DNA from: Poriferisodalis sp963663635
Lineage (GTDB): Bacteria; Actinomycetota; Acidimicrobiia; Acidimicrobiales; Poriferisodalaceae
Reading direction: 5' to 3'
Length of the DNA stretch: 64,000 nt
Assembly: GCA_963663635.2 (NCBI GenBank)
Contig: CAXXMY010000002.1
Location: 62,001 to 126,000, forward strand
The notes beneath the pieces were generated by a model that had not been told where the DNA came from, did not search any database, and saw nothing but the letters and a program-made list of their open reading frames with translations. Positions 54,369-63,358 of the stretch are shown here, in pieces (position 1 is the first letter of the stretch; every line of letters begins with the position of its first letter). A program made the position numbers and the translations under genes.

Positions 54369-54401
54369 AACCTCCTGCGCCTTCGGGCCAGGGGGTTTTT
54401 T
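54369..54401 (+). terminator. leuA attenuator terminator
   Basis: The stem aacctcctg/cagggggtt plus inner gcc/ggc closes a ttcg loop and is followed by six T (54396-54401), a textbook intrinsic terminator. It lies between the leader peptide and leuA. Confidence 0.85.
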
Positions 54402-54456
54402 CATGGTCCACCTTGTTTCGATTGACGAGGGGCCGCAACCGACACTGGAGACACCC

Positions 54457-56169
54457 ATGGCAGATGTGAAGGGCATCAGTGCCCAACAGCCGAGTACGAT
54501 GCCATTCGACAAGTACGGCTACTACGCGTATGCGGTGCACTTGCCCGACAGAACTTGGCCCGACAAGCCCATCACCGAAGCACCGCTGTGGTGCTCCGTT
54601 GACCTGCGTGACGGCAATCAGGCGCTGATCGACCCGATGGACATCCCGCGCAAGCGCCACATGTTCGAAGCGCTCGTCGAGATGGGCTTCAAGGAGATCG
54701 AGGTGGGCTTCCCGTCGGCATCCGCGCCCGATTTCGACTTTTGCCGGATGCTCGTCGAAGAAGACCTGGTGCCCGACGACGTGTGGATACAGGTGCTCAC
54801 GCAGAGCCGACCCGAGCTGATCGAGCGCACCTACCAGGCAATCGCGGGCGCGAACAAGGCCATCGTCCACCTCTACAACCCCACCTCGGAACTGCAGCGC
54901 CGCGTCGTGTACCGGCTCGACCGCGAGGGCATCGCCGACATTGCGGTCACGGGCACCCGATTGTGCAAAGAGCTGGCGCAGCAACACCGCGGCGGCCTCC
55001 GCTTCGAGTACTCACCAGAATCGTTCACCGGGACCGAGATCGATTTTGCGCTTGAGGTGTGCAACGCAGTCAGCGCCGAATGGGGGGCGACGGCCGTCGA
55101 TCCGATCATCCTGAACCTGCCCGCCACGGTGGAGATGTCGACACCGAACATGTACGGCGACCTCATCGAGTATTTCCACCGCAACGTCGACAACCGAGAG
55201 GCCGTGGTGCTGTCGCTGCATCCCCACAACGACCGCGGGTGCGGCGTGGCCGCGGCCGAGTTCGGCGTGATGGCAGGCGCCGACCGGGTCGAGGGGACAC
55301 TATTCGGCAACGGCGAGCGCACCGGCAACGTGGACATCATCACCCTGGCGATGAACCTGTTCAGCCAGGGAGTCGACGCAGAACTGGACATCAGCCACAT
55401 CGACAATCTGCGGCGGGTTGCGGAGTACTGCAACCAACTGCCGGTCCACCCGCGTCACCCCTACGGCGGCGATCTCGTCTACACCGCGTTCAGCGGCAGC
55501 CACCAGGACGCCATCAAGAAGGGCTTCGAGGCGCTGGACGACGACTACGGCTTCTGGGAAGTGCCCTACCTGCCGATCGACCCGGCCCACGTTGGACGCA
55601 CCTACCAGGACGTCATCCGGGTGAACAGCCAGTCCGGCAAGGGCGGCGTGGCCTACGTGATGAAGAACAGCTTCGGTCTCGACTTGCCTCGGCGGCTCCA
55701 GATCGAGTTCAGCAGCGTGATCCAGTCGATCACCGACGAGGGCGGCGAGATCGTGCCCGAGGCGATCAAGAAGACGTTCGACGAGACGTACCTGCACGCC
55801 GAATCGCCGTACTCCTACCTGGGGCACCGCAGTCATTTCGACTCGGAGTCGTCGGATGAATCCGAGGTGGAGGCAACGATCAAGGGACCCGACGGCGAGG
55901 TCCGGGCCAAGGGCCGGGGCAACGGTCCCCTGTCGGCGTTCAAGAGCAGCTTGGTCGACGCGCTGGGCATCGAAGTGAGCTTGGTCGACTACTACGAGCA
56001 TGCGGTCGGCGCCGGCGCAGACGCCACTGCCGCGGCGTACGTGGAGATCGAGACGCCGTCGCTTGAGGTCTACTGGGGCGTCGGACTGCACCCGAACATC
56101 GTCACCGCAAGCTTCCGAGCCCTGCTGTCGGCAATCAACCGGTCACACGAAGGGGCAAGCGCCCGCTGA
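54457..56169 (+). CDS. leuA: 2-isopropylmalate synthase, long (actinobacterial) form
   Basis: The 570-residue enzyme condenses acetyl-CoA with 2-oxoisovalerate, the committed step of leucine synthesis. The HMGL-like barrel shows WCSVDLRDGNQALIDPM with the metal Asp, EVGFPSASAPDFDF, EYSPESFTGTEIDFALEVCN and LHPHNDRGCGVAAAEFGVMA with the HxH metal site, then GERTGNVDIITLAMNL. The C-terminal LeuA dimer/regulatory domain (about 430-565) carries leucine feedback control. ATG 54457 is preceded by GGAG at a good distance; an in-frame ATG at 54403 directly abuts the terminator. The leader peptide and terminator upstream indicate regulation by leucyl-tRNA supply. Confidence 0.96.
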   Translation: MADVKGISAQQPSTMPFDKYGYYAYAVHLPDRTWPDKPITEAPLWCSVDLRDGNQALIDPMDIPRKRHMFEALVEMGFKEIEVGFPSASAPDFDFCRMLVEEDLVPDDVWIQVLTQSRPELIERTYQAIAGANKAIVHLYNPTSELQRRVVYRLDREGIADIAVTGTRLCKELAQQHRGGLRFEYSPESFTGTEIDFALEVCNAVSAEWGATAVDPIILNLPATVEMSTPNMYGDLIEYFHRNVDNREAVVLSLHPHNDRGCGVAAAEFGVMAGADRVEGTLFGNGERTGNVDIITLAMNLFSQGVDAELDISHIDNLRRVAEYCNQLPVHPRHPYGGDLVYTAFSGSHQDAIKKGFEALDDDYGFWEVPYLPIDPAHVGRTYQDVIRVNSQSGKGGVAYVMKNSFGLDLPRRLQIEFSSVIQSITDEGGEIVPEAIKKTFDETYLHAESPYSYLGHRSHFDSESSDESEVEATIKGPDGEVRAKGRGNGPLSAFKSSLVDALGIEVSLVDYYEHAVGAGADATAAAYVEIETPSLEVYWGVGLHPNIVTASFRALLSAINRSHEGASAR

Positions 56170-56234
56170 GCCCACTGCACAGCTTTGCCGGCGGCGCCCT
56201 GTTCGGCAGCCGCCTCACGCAGCGGCCCGCGTCG

Positions 56235-56915
56235 GTGCTTGCACTGCACGGCTGGGGTCGCAGCCATCGAGATCTTCTGGACTGCGTGGCAGGGACTGAT
56301 GCCATCGCAGTGGACCTCCCCGGGTTCGGTTCCAGCCCCGCGCCCGCCGCCGCTGGCGGCGCCGCGTCGTATGCCGATCTCCTCGAGCCGTTGCTGGCAG
56401 AGTGCGCACCGCGTGTCGTCGTCCTGGGACACAGCTTCGGCGGCCGGGTCGGTGTCGAGTTGGCCGCTCGCCACCCGGACGCGGTGGCCGCGGTGGTGCT
56501 GTGCGGCGTGCCGCTGCTGCGGCGTTCGGATCGGCCGACGACGCGTCCCGCCCGGCGGTACACACTGGCCCGAGCGTTGCATCGCCGCGGACTGCTCGGC
56601 GACGGCACCATGGAGCGCATGGGTCAGCAGTTCGGCAGCTCCGACTATCGCGCCGCGACGGGCGTGATGCGCGACGTGCTCGTGGCTGTCGTCAACGAGA
56701 CCTACGAGGCGCAGCTGCGCCAGATCTCCCAACCCACCGAACTGGTGTGGGGCCGCCTCGACGAACCCGTGCCCGTTGAGATCGCCGAGCGGGCGGCGCA
56801 GATCCTCGCCGATGCGCGATTGACCGTGCTCGACGGCGTGGGTCACTTCGTGCCGACGGAGGCACCTGGCGCGCTGGCCTCCGCGCTTCGACGGCGCCTC
56901 GACGAGCTCGCATGA
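56235..56915 (+). CDS. Alpha/beta hydrolase (serine)
   Basis: The 226-residue protein has the oxyanion motif LALHGWGRSHRDLL, the nucleophile elbow VVLGHSFGGRVGVELA with Ser, an acid in ELVWGRLDEPVPVEIAERA and the catalytic His in GVGHFVPTEAPGAL. Coding-type sequence continues about 20 codons upstream of GTG 56235 (HSFAGGALFGSRLTQRP) with no ATG, GTG or TTG, so a CTG start near the leuA stop is possible. It ends 10 bp before the MurF-like gene and is followed in the same direction by the Ddl-like gene. BioH/lipase-like small-molecule esterase is a fair guess; linkage to cell-wall genes may be meaningful. Confidence 0.82.
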   Translation: MLALHGWGRSHRDLLDCVAGTDAIAVDLPGFGSSPAPAAAGGAASYADLLEPLLAECAPRVVVLGHSFGGRVGVELAARHPDAVAAVVLCGVPLLRRSDRPTTRPARRYTLARALHRRGLLGDGTMERMGQQFGSSDYRAATGVMRDVLVAVVNETYEAQLRQISQPTELVWGRLDEPVPVEIAERAAQILADARLTVLDGVGHFVPTEAPGALASALRRRLDELA

Positions 56916-56925
56916 ACGGCCTCGC

Positions 56926-58554
56926 ATGAACGGAATAGTGCTGTGGACATCGCTGGCCGCCGGAGCGGGCGGGGCTATTCGCTGGCTGCGAGTCGCCCAG
57001 CGCGAGCACTACGGCGTCGGCCGCACGTCCCGGTTCGCTCGGCGCTGGTGGCTGCTCGGCTGGAACAACCGGCTGATCGTGGCGATTGCTGCCGCCGGTG
57101 TCGTCCTCAGCGGTACCTACTGGTGGGCGCCGTCGATAACCGCAGCCGCTGTCGCGGTGGGGCCGCAGGGCCTCGACGTCCGCGGACGGACCAGCCCGCT
57201 GGCTTGGACGCGGCGATTGGTCACCGTCGCCGCGATGCTCGTGGTGCTCGCCGCAGTCGCCGTCGGCGTGGGCCTGCTGTCAGGCCTCGGCGCGCCGATT
57301 TTGGCAGTGCTGCTGTTCGGTCTGCCGCTGTGGACTGATGCGGCACTGGCGATTCTTGCTCCGTTCGAGGCCATTCTCGCGCGGCGCTGGGTGCACAGCG
57401 CTCAGACCGCACTCGACCACGTCGACCCGGTTCGGGTGGCAGTGACAGGTTCGTACGGCAAGACCACGATCAAGGGGTATCTACGCCACCTGCTCGCCGG
57501 CACCCGGTCGACGGTTGCGACACCGGCAAGCTTCAACAACACGGCCGGTCTGTGCCGCGCAATCAACGAGCGCCTGGCTCCGGGCACCGAGGTGTTCATC
57601 GCCGAGATGGGCACGTTCGGACCGGGCGAGATTGCTGCAATGACACGGTGGGTGAAGCCGTCGGTCTCGATCCTTGCCTCCATCGGGCCCGTGCATCTGG
57701 AGCGCTTCGGCAGCCTCGATCGCATCGTGTCCTCGAAAGCCGAGATCTTCGCGACCAGCCGGATCGCAATCATCAACGTCGACGCGTACGGTCTGCGCGC
57801 GGAAGCCGATCGGCTGGCCGCGTCAGGGCTGCGCGTCATCCGCTGCTCGACCACCGATGCCGCTGCCGATGTGACCGTGCTGGCATCGGAGGCGCCGCCC
57901 GAGGCGATGGCCGATGACGGCGCCGCAGAGCCACGCCGCTCGCGCGTCACCGTTTTCGGTCGAGAGATCGCCGATCGGGACATGGGGCACGCGTCCGCGG
58001 CAAACGTGGCGTGCGCGGTGGCCGCCGCGTCGGTGCTCGGCGTTGCCGACGCGGCAATCGCCGCACGTCTGGGCGAGCTTCCCTCACCCGAGCACCGCCG
58101 CACTGTCGCTCGCAGCGACTCGGGCGTCGTGGTCATCGACGACACGTACAACTCCAATCCTGCGGGCGCTCGGGCAGCGCTGGAATTGCTGGCGGCCAGC
58201 GGGACCGATCGCCGTGTCGTCGTCACCCCGGGAATGGTCGAGCTCGGCCGCACCCAGGCCCACGAGAACCGGCTGCTCGGAGAATTGGCCGCCCAGGTCG
58301 CAGACGACGTGCTCATCGTGGGTCGGACGAATCGCACGGCGCTGCTGGGCGGTGCAACTGGTTGGGATCCAAAGACCGCGCGCTCGGCCACCCGCGGCCG
58401 CAGAGCTCGCAGCCTCATTCACGACCGCGCCAAAGGCCGCTCCACCGTGCGATGCGTGGAGAACCGCGAGGAGGCTGTGCGGTGGGTTCGCACGAACCTG
58501 CGCGACGGCGATGCTGTCCTGTACGAGAACGACCTGCCCGATCACTACCCGTGA
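56926..58554 (+). CDS. MurF-like Mur ligase with N-terminal membrane helices
   Basis: The 542-residue protein has an N-terminal membrane region of roughly 145 residues (WNNRLIVAIAAAGVVLSG, VTVAAMLVVLAAVAVGVGLL, ILAVLLFGLPLWTDAALAIL), then a Mur ligase central domain with P-loop VAVTGSYGKTTIKGYLRHLL, SFNNTAGLCRAI, AEMGTFGPGEIAAMTRWVKP and the MurF-type DDTYNSNPAGARAALE, and a C-terminal ligase domain (VVVTPGMVELGRTQAHENRL). MurF adds D-Ala-D-Ala to UDP-MurNAc-tripeptide, but its normal N-terminal substrate-binding domain is absent here, replaced by membrane helices. It stands next to a Ddl-like gene, suggesting a membrane-bound ligation step on a lipid-linked or exported acceptor. Whether the cell has a standard murF elsewhere is unknown. 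Confidence 0.82.
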   Translation: MNGIVLWTSLAAGAGGAIRWLRVAQREHYGVGRTSRFARRWWLLGWNNRLIVAIAAAGVVLSGTYWWAPSITAAAVAVGPQGLDVRGRTSPLAWTRRLVTVAAMLVVLAAVAVGVGLLSGLGAPILAVLLFGLPLWTDAALAILAPFEAILARRWVHSAQTALDHVDPVRVAVTGSYGKTTIKGYLRHLLAGTRSTVATPASFNNTAGLCRAINERLAPGTEVFIAEMGTFGPGEIAAMTRWVKPSVSILASIGPVHLERFGSLDRIVSSKAEIFATSRIAIINVDAYGLRAEADRLAASGLRVIRCSTTDAAADVTVLASEAPPEAMADDGAAEPRRSRVTVFGREIADRDMGHASAANVACAVAAASVLGVADAAIAARLGELPSPEHRRTVARSDSGVVVIDDTYNSNPAGARAALELLAASGTDRRVVVTPGMVELGRTQAHENRLLGELAAQVADDVLIVGRTNRTALLGGATGWDPKTARSATRGRRARSLIHDRAKGRSTVRCVENREEAVRWVRTNLRDGDAVLYENDLPDHYP

Positions 58555-58675
58555 TCAGAGGCCGAGGGGGACCGCGGAGAACGGTGGCCGCACAACGACA
58601 TCGACAGCAAGGCCGCGGCTCGAGCGGCACGTGAGCGCAGCGAACGAGAGCGGACAGCACGTGGCATACCTCCCA
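58555..58675 (+). repeat. Dispersed intergenic repeat, copy B
   Basis: This sequence follows the MurF-like stop directly and matches copy A (23556-23675) over about 115 bp at roughly 75 percent by eye. The rest, to 58785, has no gene I would call; an ATG at 58720 in frame with the next gene is unlikely to be used. Confidence 0.6.
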
Positions 58676-58785
58676 GGCCGTGACCTCTCTGCGCAGCCTG
58701 TCGCGCGACATGGCCCCCCGTGGGCCCTCGAATGCGGTTTCATGGCATCCATGGGCCGATTGGCATACCCATCGACGGTGCTCCG

Positions 58786-59916
58786 ATGAGTCGACCTGGA
58801 GTCTGCTTCGGCGGACCGTCACCAGAGCATGACATCTCGATCCTGACGGGCCTCCAAGCGGTGCACGCGCTCGCAGAGGCGGGGCGTGACCCGGTCGCGC
58901 TGTATTGGTCACCGAGCGGGACGTGGCACCAAGTACCCCCAGACCTCGAGGCCGCTGCATTCGCCGACGGCCTGCCATCTGGAGCCGCAGCCGTCGACTT
59001 GTTGAGCCGGCCCGGCGGCGGGTTCGTCCGTGGCGGCCGTCGCCCCAAGCGCGCCGCCATCGACCTCGCCGTGGTTGTCAACTGCTGCCACGGCGGACCT
59101 GGCGAGGACGGCGGTCTTCAGGCGCTGTTCGACCTCGCTGGGCTGCCGTACACCGGCCCAAGCCAGCGCAGCGCAGCGATCAGCATGGACAAGCTGGCAT
59201 TCACCGGCGCTGTTCACGCAGCGGGGCTGCCGACGCTGCCTTTGTGGCTGCTCACACCGGACCTGCGGTCCGACCCGCAGGCCGCGGAACTGGCCGACGG
59301 ACCGCTCATCGTCAAGCCGCGCTTCGGCGGATCATCGATCGGAATCGAGATCGTCGCCGATCTGGCGACCGCGCAAGCATTGGCGCAAACTTCGGGATTC
59401 CTACGCGACGGTGCCGTCGTCCAGCGATACCTCACCGACGTGATCGATCTGAACATCTCGGTGCGTACGTGGCCGCAGTTGCGCCTCAGCGCCGTCGAGC
59501 GGCCATTGCGCAGCGCGGACAAAGAGATTTACACCTACGCCGACAAGTACCTCGTGGGCGGCGGCGGTATGGCGACTGCAGCGAGGGAGCTTCCCGCAAC
59601 GCTGCCCTCCGGGATCGAGGCGGACCTGCGCGACGCTGCCATCGAGGTGAGCCGCCTGGTCACGGCCCGCTCGGTCGCACGCATCGACTTCCTGTGGGAC
59701 GGCAGCAACAGTGCCGACGGCCTCTGGGTGAACGAGATCAATCCGATTCCCGGATCGCTCAGCTGGTACTTCTGGTCCCACGAAGGCGACAGCCTCATTG
59801 CGCTGCTCGACGACCTGATCGCAGAAGCCCTCGACGGTCCGACGCGGCGCTTCGACAATCACGGCGAGGGGACAGCGCTGCGCTCGGTCGGCACAATCGC
59901 CGCCAAGCTGGCATAG
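58786..59916 (+). CDS. D-alanine--D-alanine ligase-like ATP-grasp protein
   Basis: The 376-residue protein shows the Ddl opening GVCFGGPSPEHDISILTG, the HGGxGEDG block as CCHGGPGEDGGLQALFDLAG followed by YTGPS, ATP-grasp strands LIVKPRFGGSSIGIEIV, and the catalytic RIDFLWD with EINPIPGSLSWYFW. Compared with true Ddl (EVNTLPGMT), the last motif differs, so the second D-amino acid or acceptor may differ. ATG 58786 is used since homology starts at once. Location beside the membrane MurF-like gene supports a cell-wall peptide role, but activity is inferred. Confidence 0.83.
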   Translation: MSRPGVCFGGPSPEHDISILTGLQAVHALAEAGRDPVALYWSPSGTWHQVPPDLEAAAFADGLPSGAAAVDLLSRPGGGFVRGGRRPKRAAIDLAVVVNCCHGGPGEDGGLQALFDLAGLPYTGPSQRSAAISMDKLAFTGAVHAAGLPTLPLWLLTPDLRSDPQAAELADGPLIVKPRFGGSSIGIEIVADLATAQALAQTSGFLRDGAVVQRYLTDVIDLNISVRTWPQLRLSAVERPLRSADKEIYTYADKYLVGGGGMATAARELPATLPSGIEADLRDAAIEVSRLVTARSVARIDFLWDGSNSADGLWVNEINPIPGSLSWYFWSHEGDSLIALLDDLIAEALDGPTRRFDNHGEGTALRSVGTIAAKLA

Positions 59917-59927
59917 CGGCGCGGTAC

Positions 59928-60953
59928 GTGACAGCACACTCCCGCACAGCAACTGTCCGAAGCCGCCTAGCTTGCTCGCTTGCAGCAGTGGCGCTATTGG
60001 CGGCGTCGTGCAGCGGTTCGACGACGTCGGGCTCCAAAGGCGGCGTCGCCTCGGAATCTGAGCTCAGCGCGTGCGAGCGGGACCGTCTGGCCGCGGCACT
60101 CGGAATCGTGCCGGAGGACCTGACGTTGCCGCTGGATCCCGCCGACGAGCCAATCGTCGACATTGCCCGTGACATCTGCGCGCTGGATCGCGGCGACACC
60201 GAGGCGCCCCTCGACAATGGAGGTTCAGCCGCAAATGCCGACACCGCCGTGCTCTCGCCCACCGAGGCACGCGATGCTTCGTTGCCGGCCGACCTGCTGC
60301 GTGCGCCAGCCCTCTTTAGTCCCGACGACCCCCCACCAGGTGCAGACCCCGTGCTTGACCAGCTGTGGGATTCCTGCGGTGCGGGTTCGTCGAGCGCGTG
60401 CAACGCGTTGTTGTACGAGGCAACCGCAGGCAGCGAGTACGAGGCATTTGCATTCAGCTGCGGGGGGCGTGAGAACCTGCACTGCAGCGTGCTCCTCGGC
60501 GGCGATCCCAGCGAAGGCGGCCTGCTAGCTGTCGACTTCGAACCGCAGACGCCTGCACCTGGGAACATCTCGGAGCTCGACGGTTGGTGGGAGGCCTGCG
60601 GCGACGGCAGCAGCCGTGCCTGCGGTCAACTCGTGCTGTCCGCACCCGGCGGTTCGGCGTACGCAACGTTCGGATGGACCTGTGGCGGTCGCACCACCCT
60701 CGGCTGCGCAGGGCTGCTGGGCGACGACGGTCCGCCGCCCGCACTCAACGGACGCTCTCCGAACGACGCGCCGCCCGGCACAGATGACTACCTCGACGGT
60801 CTGTGGGAACGGTGCGGAGCACTCAGCGCACCGGCGTGCCACGACCTCGCAACCTTTGGTCCGCCAGGAAGCGACTACGAGCGTTTCGCCCTGTCGTGCG
60901 GCTGGCGCGCGGTGACTCCGTGCGCCCGCCTATTTGCCGAGTTGGCATCGTGA
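59928..60953 (+). CDS. Lipoprotein with three four-Cys repeats
   Basis: GTG 59928 starts a 341-residue protein with a lipoprotein signal (LACSLAAVALLAASC, lipidated Cys 28). A Ser/Asp-rich stretch is followed by three repeats of about 75-80 residues, each with four Cys: LWDSCGAGSSSACNALLYEA with SCGGRENLHCSVLLG; WWEACGDGSSRACGQLVLSA with TCGGRTTLGCAGLLG; LWERCGALSAPACHDLATFG with SCGWRAVTPCARL. The cysteines probably form two disulfides per repeat, fitting an extracytoplasmic location. I do not recognise a named family. Its TGA overlaps the in-frame GTG 60950 of the next gene (GTGA), pointing to an operon with the reductase/HAD fusion. Confidence 0.78.
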   Translation: MTAHSRTATVRSRLACSLAAVALLAASCSGSTTSGSKGGVASESELSACERDRLAAALGIVPEDLTLPLDPADEPIVDIARDICALDRGDTEAPLDNGGSAANADTAVLSPTEARDASLPADLLRAPALFSPDDPPPGADPVLDQLWDSCGAGSSSACNALLYEATAGSEYEAFAFSCGGRENLHCSVLLGGDPSEGGLLAVDFEPQTPAPGNISELDGWWEACGDGSSRACGQLVLSAPGGSAYATFGWTCGGRTTLGCAGLLGDDGPPPALNGRSPNDAPPGTDDYLDGLWERCGALSAPACHDLATFGPPGSDYERFALSCGWRAVTPCARLFAELAS

Positions 60954-60991
60954 GCGCGGATCATGCTCCGGACTTCGGTAGAAAGCAGGCC

Positions 60992-63358
60992 GTGATCGCC
61001 GAAGCGTTGACGGGCAAGCGAATTGCCATCACCGGCGCCACGGGTTTTTTGGGGACAGCGTTGACCGAACGCCTGTTGCGTTCGGTCCCCGACTGCGAGC
61101 TTGTCCTGCTCGTGCGTCCCGGTCGCCGCACGAACGTGGTTCACCGAGTCCAGCGCGAGGTGCTGCGCAACGACGCCTTCAACCGTCTCCGTGAGGCATG
61201 GGGCGACGACTTTGACGACATCTGCGATCGTCGAATCACGGTCGTGTCCGGCGATGTGAGCGTCGACGGACTCGGCTTGAGCGATTCCGACCACGAGACG
61301 TTCTGCGGCTGCGACATCATCATTCACTCGGCTGCCACGGTCAGCTTCGACAGCCCGCTCGACGCGTCGATCGAGATCAACCTGCTCGGTCCGAACCGCG
61401 TGCTCGAGGCCTGCCACATCCAGGGTGTCTCACCGCACGTCATCGCTGTTTCCACTTGCTATGTGGCCGGCAACCGGCGGGGCTCGGCTGCCGAGGTGTT
61501 CCTGGCCGACACACCATTCTCGCTCGACGTCGATTGGCGGGCCGAAGTCTCCGCAGCGCGACGCACTCGGGCGGATCTCGACGCTGCCAGCCGCGCCCCC
61601 GATCGCTTGCGTCGCTTCCATCGCGACGCCCGAGAAGAGCTCGGCCCCGCTGGCCTGCCGATGCTGGCCGCCAAGACCGAGCAGCTTCGCCGGGATTGGG
61701 TCGATACAGAAATGGTCACCGCAGGACGCAGTCGAGCGACATCGCTCGGCTGGCCCGACGTCTACACCTATTCCAAGGCGCTCGGCGAGCAGGCGCTCGT
61801 CGAACTGCACGGCGAGGTGCCGATCTCGATCGTGCGCCCCTCCATCATCGAATCGGCGCTGACCGAGCCCTCTCCGGGCTGGATCCGGGGCTTCCGCATG
61901 GCCGAGCCGCTGTTCGTGTCCTTCGCAAAGGGCGAGCTGGACACTTTCCCGGGCTATCCCGAAGGGGTCATCGACGTCATCCCCGTCGACATGGTGGCGG
62001 CCGCCATCATCGCTGTTGCCGCCCGCGGACCCGCACCCGCACCCGAGGTCTTCCAGGTGGCGTCCGGGGCGGTGAATCCGTTGCGCTTCAAGGTGCTGAC
62101 CACCACGACGATACAGTGGTTCCAGGACCACCCCGTCTACGACGCCAAGGGTCACCCCACGGCAAGCACCGAGTGGCGCTTTGCCGGCTCAAGCGGGCTT
62201 TCCGAACAGCTCGACCGTGTCATGACAGCGTTCAACGCCGCACAGAAGGTCGTGAACCATCTGCCGATGCGCGGCCGGAACGATTTCACGGTGCGACTCG
62301 CGAAGCGACGGGCCGAACTCTCCCAGATCAGGGACTACGTACAGCTCTACGGTGCCTACGGCAAGTGCGAGGCGCTGTATGAGATCGACCGGACGCTGGA
62401 ATTGTGGGACTCGCTTCCCCCCGCCGACCAGGAGCGATTCGGCTTCGATCCGCGAGTCTTGGATTGGCGGCACTACATCGCTGACGTGCACCTTCCCACG
62501 GTGATCACTCAAGCTCGTGTCAAGACCACTCCGCAACCTCGCACGGGCCCCAGCCGCAACGATCGGCTCCGCTCGGCTGTGCTCGACCCTGCCAGGCATT
62601 TCGCAGCGTTCGATCTCGAGAACACTCTGATCGCCAGCAACGTCGTGGAAAGCTATGCCTGGCTGGCCACCCGCAGGCTGGACAATGCCCAGCGCGTCCG
62701 GTTCGCATTGCGCACGCTGGCCGAGACCCCGGGGCTGTGGCGCAGGGACAGGCGCGACCGCACCGATTTTCTGCGCTACTTCTACCGGCGCTACAAGGGC
62801 GCTTCCGTCAGCCGGCTGGATGCGGACGCAGCCGAGATGCTGAGCCACCTCATCCTGACGAAGGCATTCCCCGCTGGAATTCGGCGCGTGCGCGAACACC
62901 GCGCGGCAGGTCATCGCACGGTGCTCATCACCGGTGCGCTCGAATTGGCGGTTCGGCCGCTCGCACCGCTGTTCGATCACATCATTGCTGCGCGCATCGA
63001 CAGCGCGAATGGCCGCTATACCGGCGAGATGATCGATGTCCCGCCGACCGGCGAGGTCCGCGCCCAGATGATGGTGGAATGGGCCGAGGCCGAGGGCTTC
63101 GAGCTGGCTCAGGGCGTCGCATACGCCGATGCCGCCTCCGATATACCCATGCTGGAGGCGGTGGGCTATCCCGTGGCAGTGAATCCCGAGACCCGGCTGG
63201 TCACGATCGCTGACAAGCGGGGATGGCTGTGTGAGAACTGGTCGCGGTCGTCGGGGGGTCCGCGGTCGCTGCTGCCGTTCGCTCCGCCCCATCGAATCCG
63301 AGCGGGCACTCACCGCCTCGATCGGCGCACGCGTGTCGCTGCAGGAGGCCCGCGGTGA
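60992..63358 (+). CDS. Fatty acyl-CoA reductase-type SDR fused to HAD phosphatase
   Basis: The 788-residue protein has an N-terminal extended SDR/male-sterility domain (GKRIAITGATGFLGTALTER, HSAATVSFDSPLDASIEINL, STCYVAGNRRG, YTYSKALGEQAL for Tyr-x-x-x-Lys, IVRPSIIESALTEPSPGW) to about residue 480, then a HAD-IB domain from about 530 (FDLENTLIASNVVESYAWLA, VLITGALELAVRPLAP, VAYADAASDIPMLEAVG). The HAD motif is DLENT where DxDxT is usual: the second Asp is Glu. Such fusions occur in actinobacteria beside acyltransferases and are thought to serve wax, plasmalogen or lipid recycling. GTG 60992 fits homologues; GTG 60950, overlapping the lipoprotein stop, is an alternative. The stop overlaps the LarA-like gene start. 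Confidence 0.83.
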   Translation: MIAEALTGKRIAITGATGFLGTALTERLLRSVPDCELVLLVRPGRRTNVVHRVQREVLRNDAFNRLREAWGDDFDDICDRRITVVSGDVSVDGLGLSDSDHETFCGCDIIIHSAATVSFDSPLDASIEINLLGPNRVLEACHIQGVSPHVIAVSTCYVAGNRRGSAAEVFLADTPFSLDVDWRAEVSAARRTRADLDAASRAPDRLRRFHRDAREELGPAGLPMLAAKTEQLRRDWVDTEMVTAGRSRATSLGWPDVYTYSKALGEQALVELHGEVPISIVRPSIIESALTEPSPGWIRGFRMAEPLFVSFAKGELDTFPGYPEGVIDVIPVDMVAAAIIAVAARGPAPAPEVFQVASGAVNPLRFKVLTTTTIQWFQDHPVYDAKGHPTASTEWRFAGSSGLSEQLDRVMTAFNAAQKVVNHLPMRGRNDFTVRLAKRRAELSQIRDYVQLYGAYGKCEALYEIDRTLELWDSLPPADQERFGFDPRVLDWRHYIADVHLPTVITQARVKTTPQPRTGPSRNDRLRSAVLDPARHFAAFDLENTLIASNVVESYAWLATRRLDNAQRVRFALRTLAETPGLWRRDRRDRTDFLRYFYRRYKGASVSRLDADAAEMLSHLILTKAFPAGIRRVREHRAAGHRTVLITGALELAVRPLAPLFDHIIAARIDSANGRYTGEMIDVPPTGEVRAQMMVEWAEAEGFELAQGVAYADAASDIPMLEAVGYPVAVNPETRLVTIADKRGWLCENWSRSSGGPRSLLPFAPPHRIRAGTHRLDRRTRVAAGGPR

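Noticed and set aside
58905..60953. A 682-codon plus-strand frame
   Set aside because: Only its last 341 codons look like protein; the first half is an Arg-rich shadow of the Ddl-like gene. The lipoprotein start at 59928 explains the real part.
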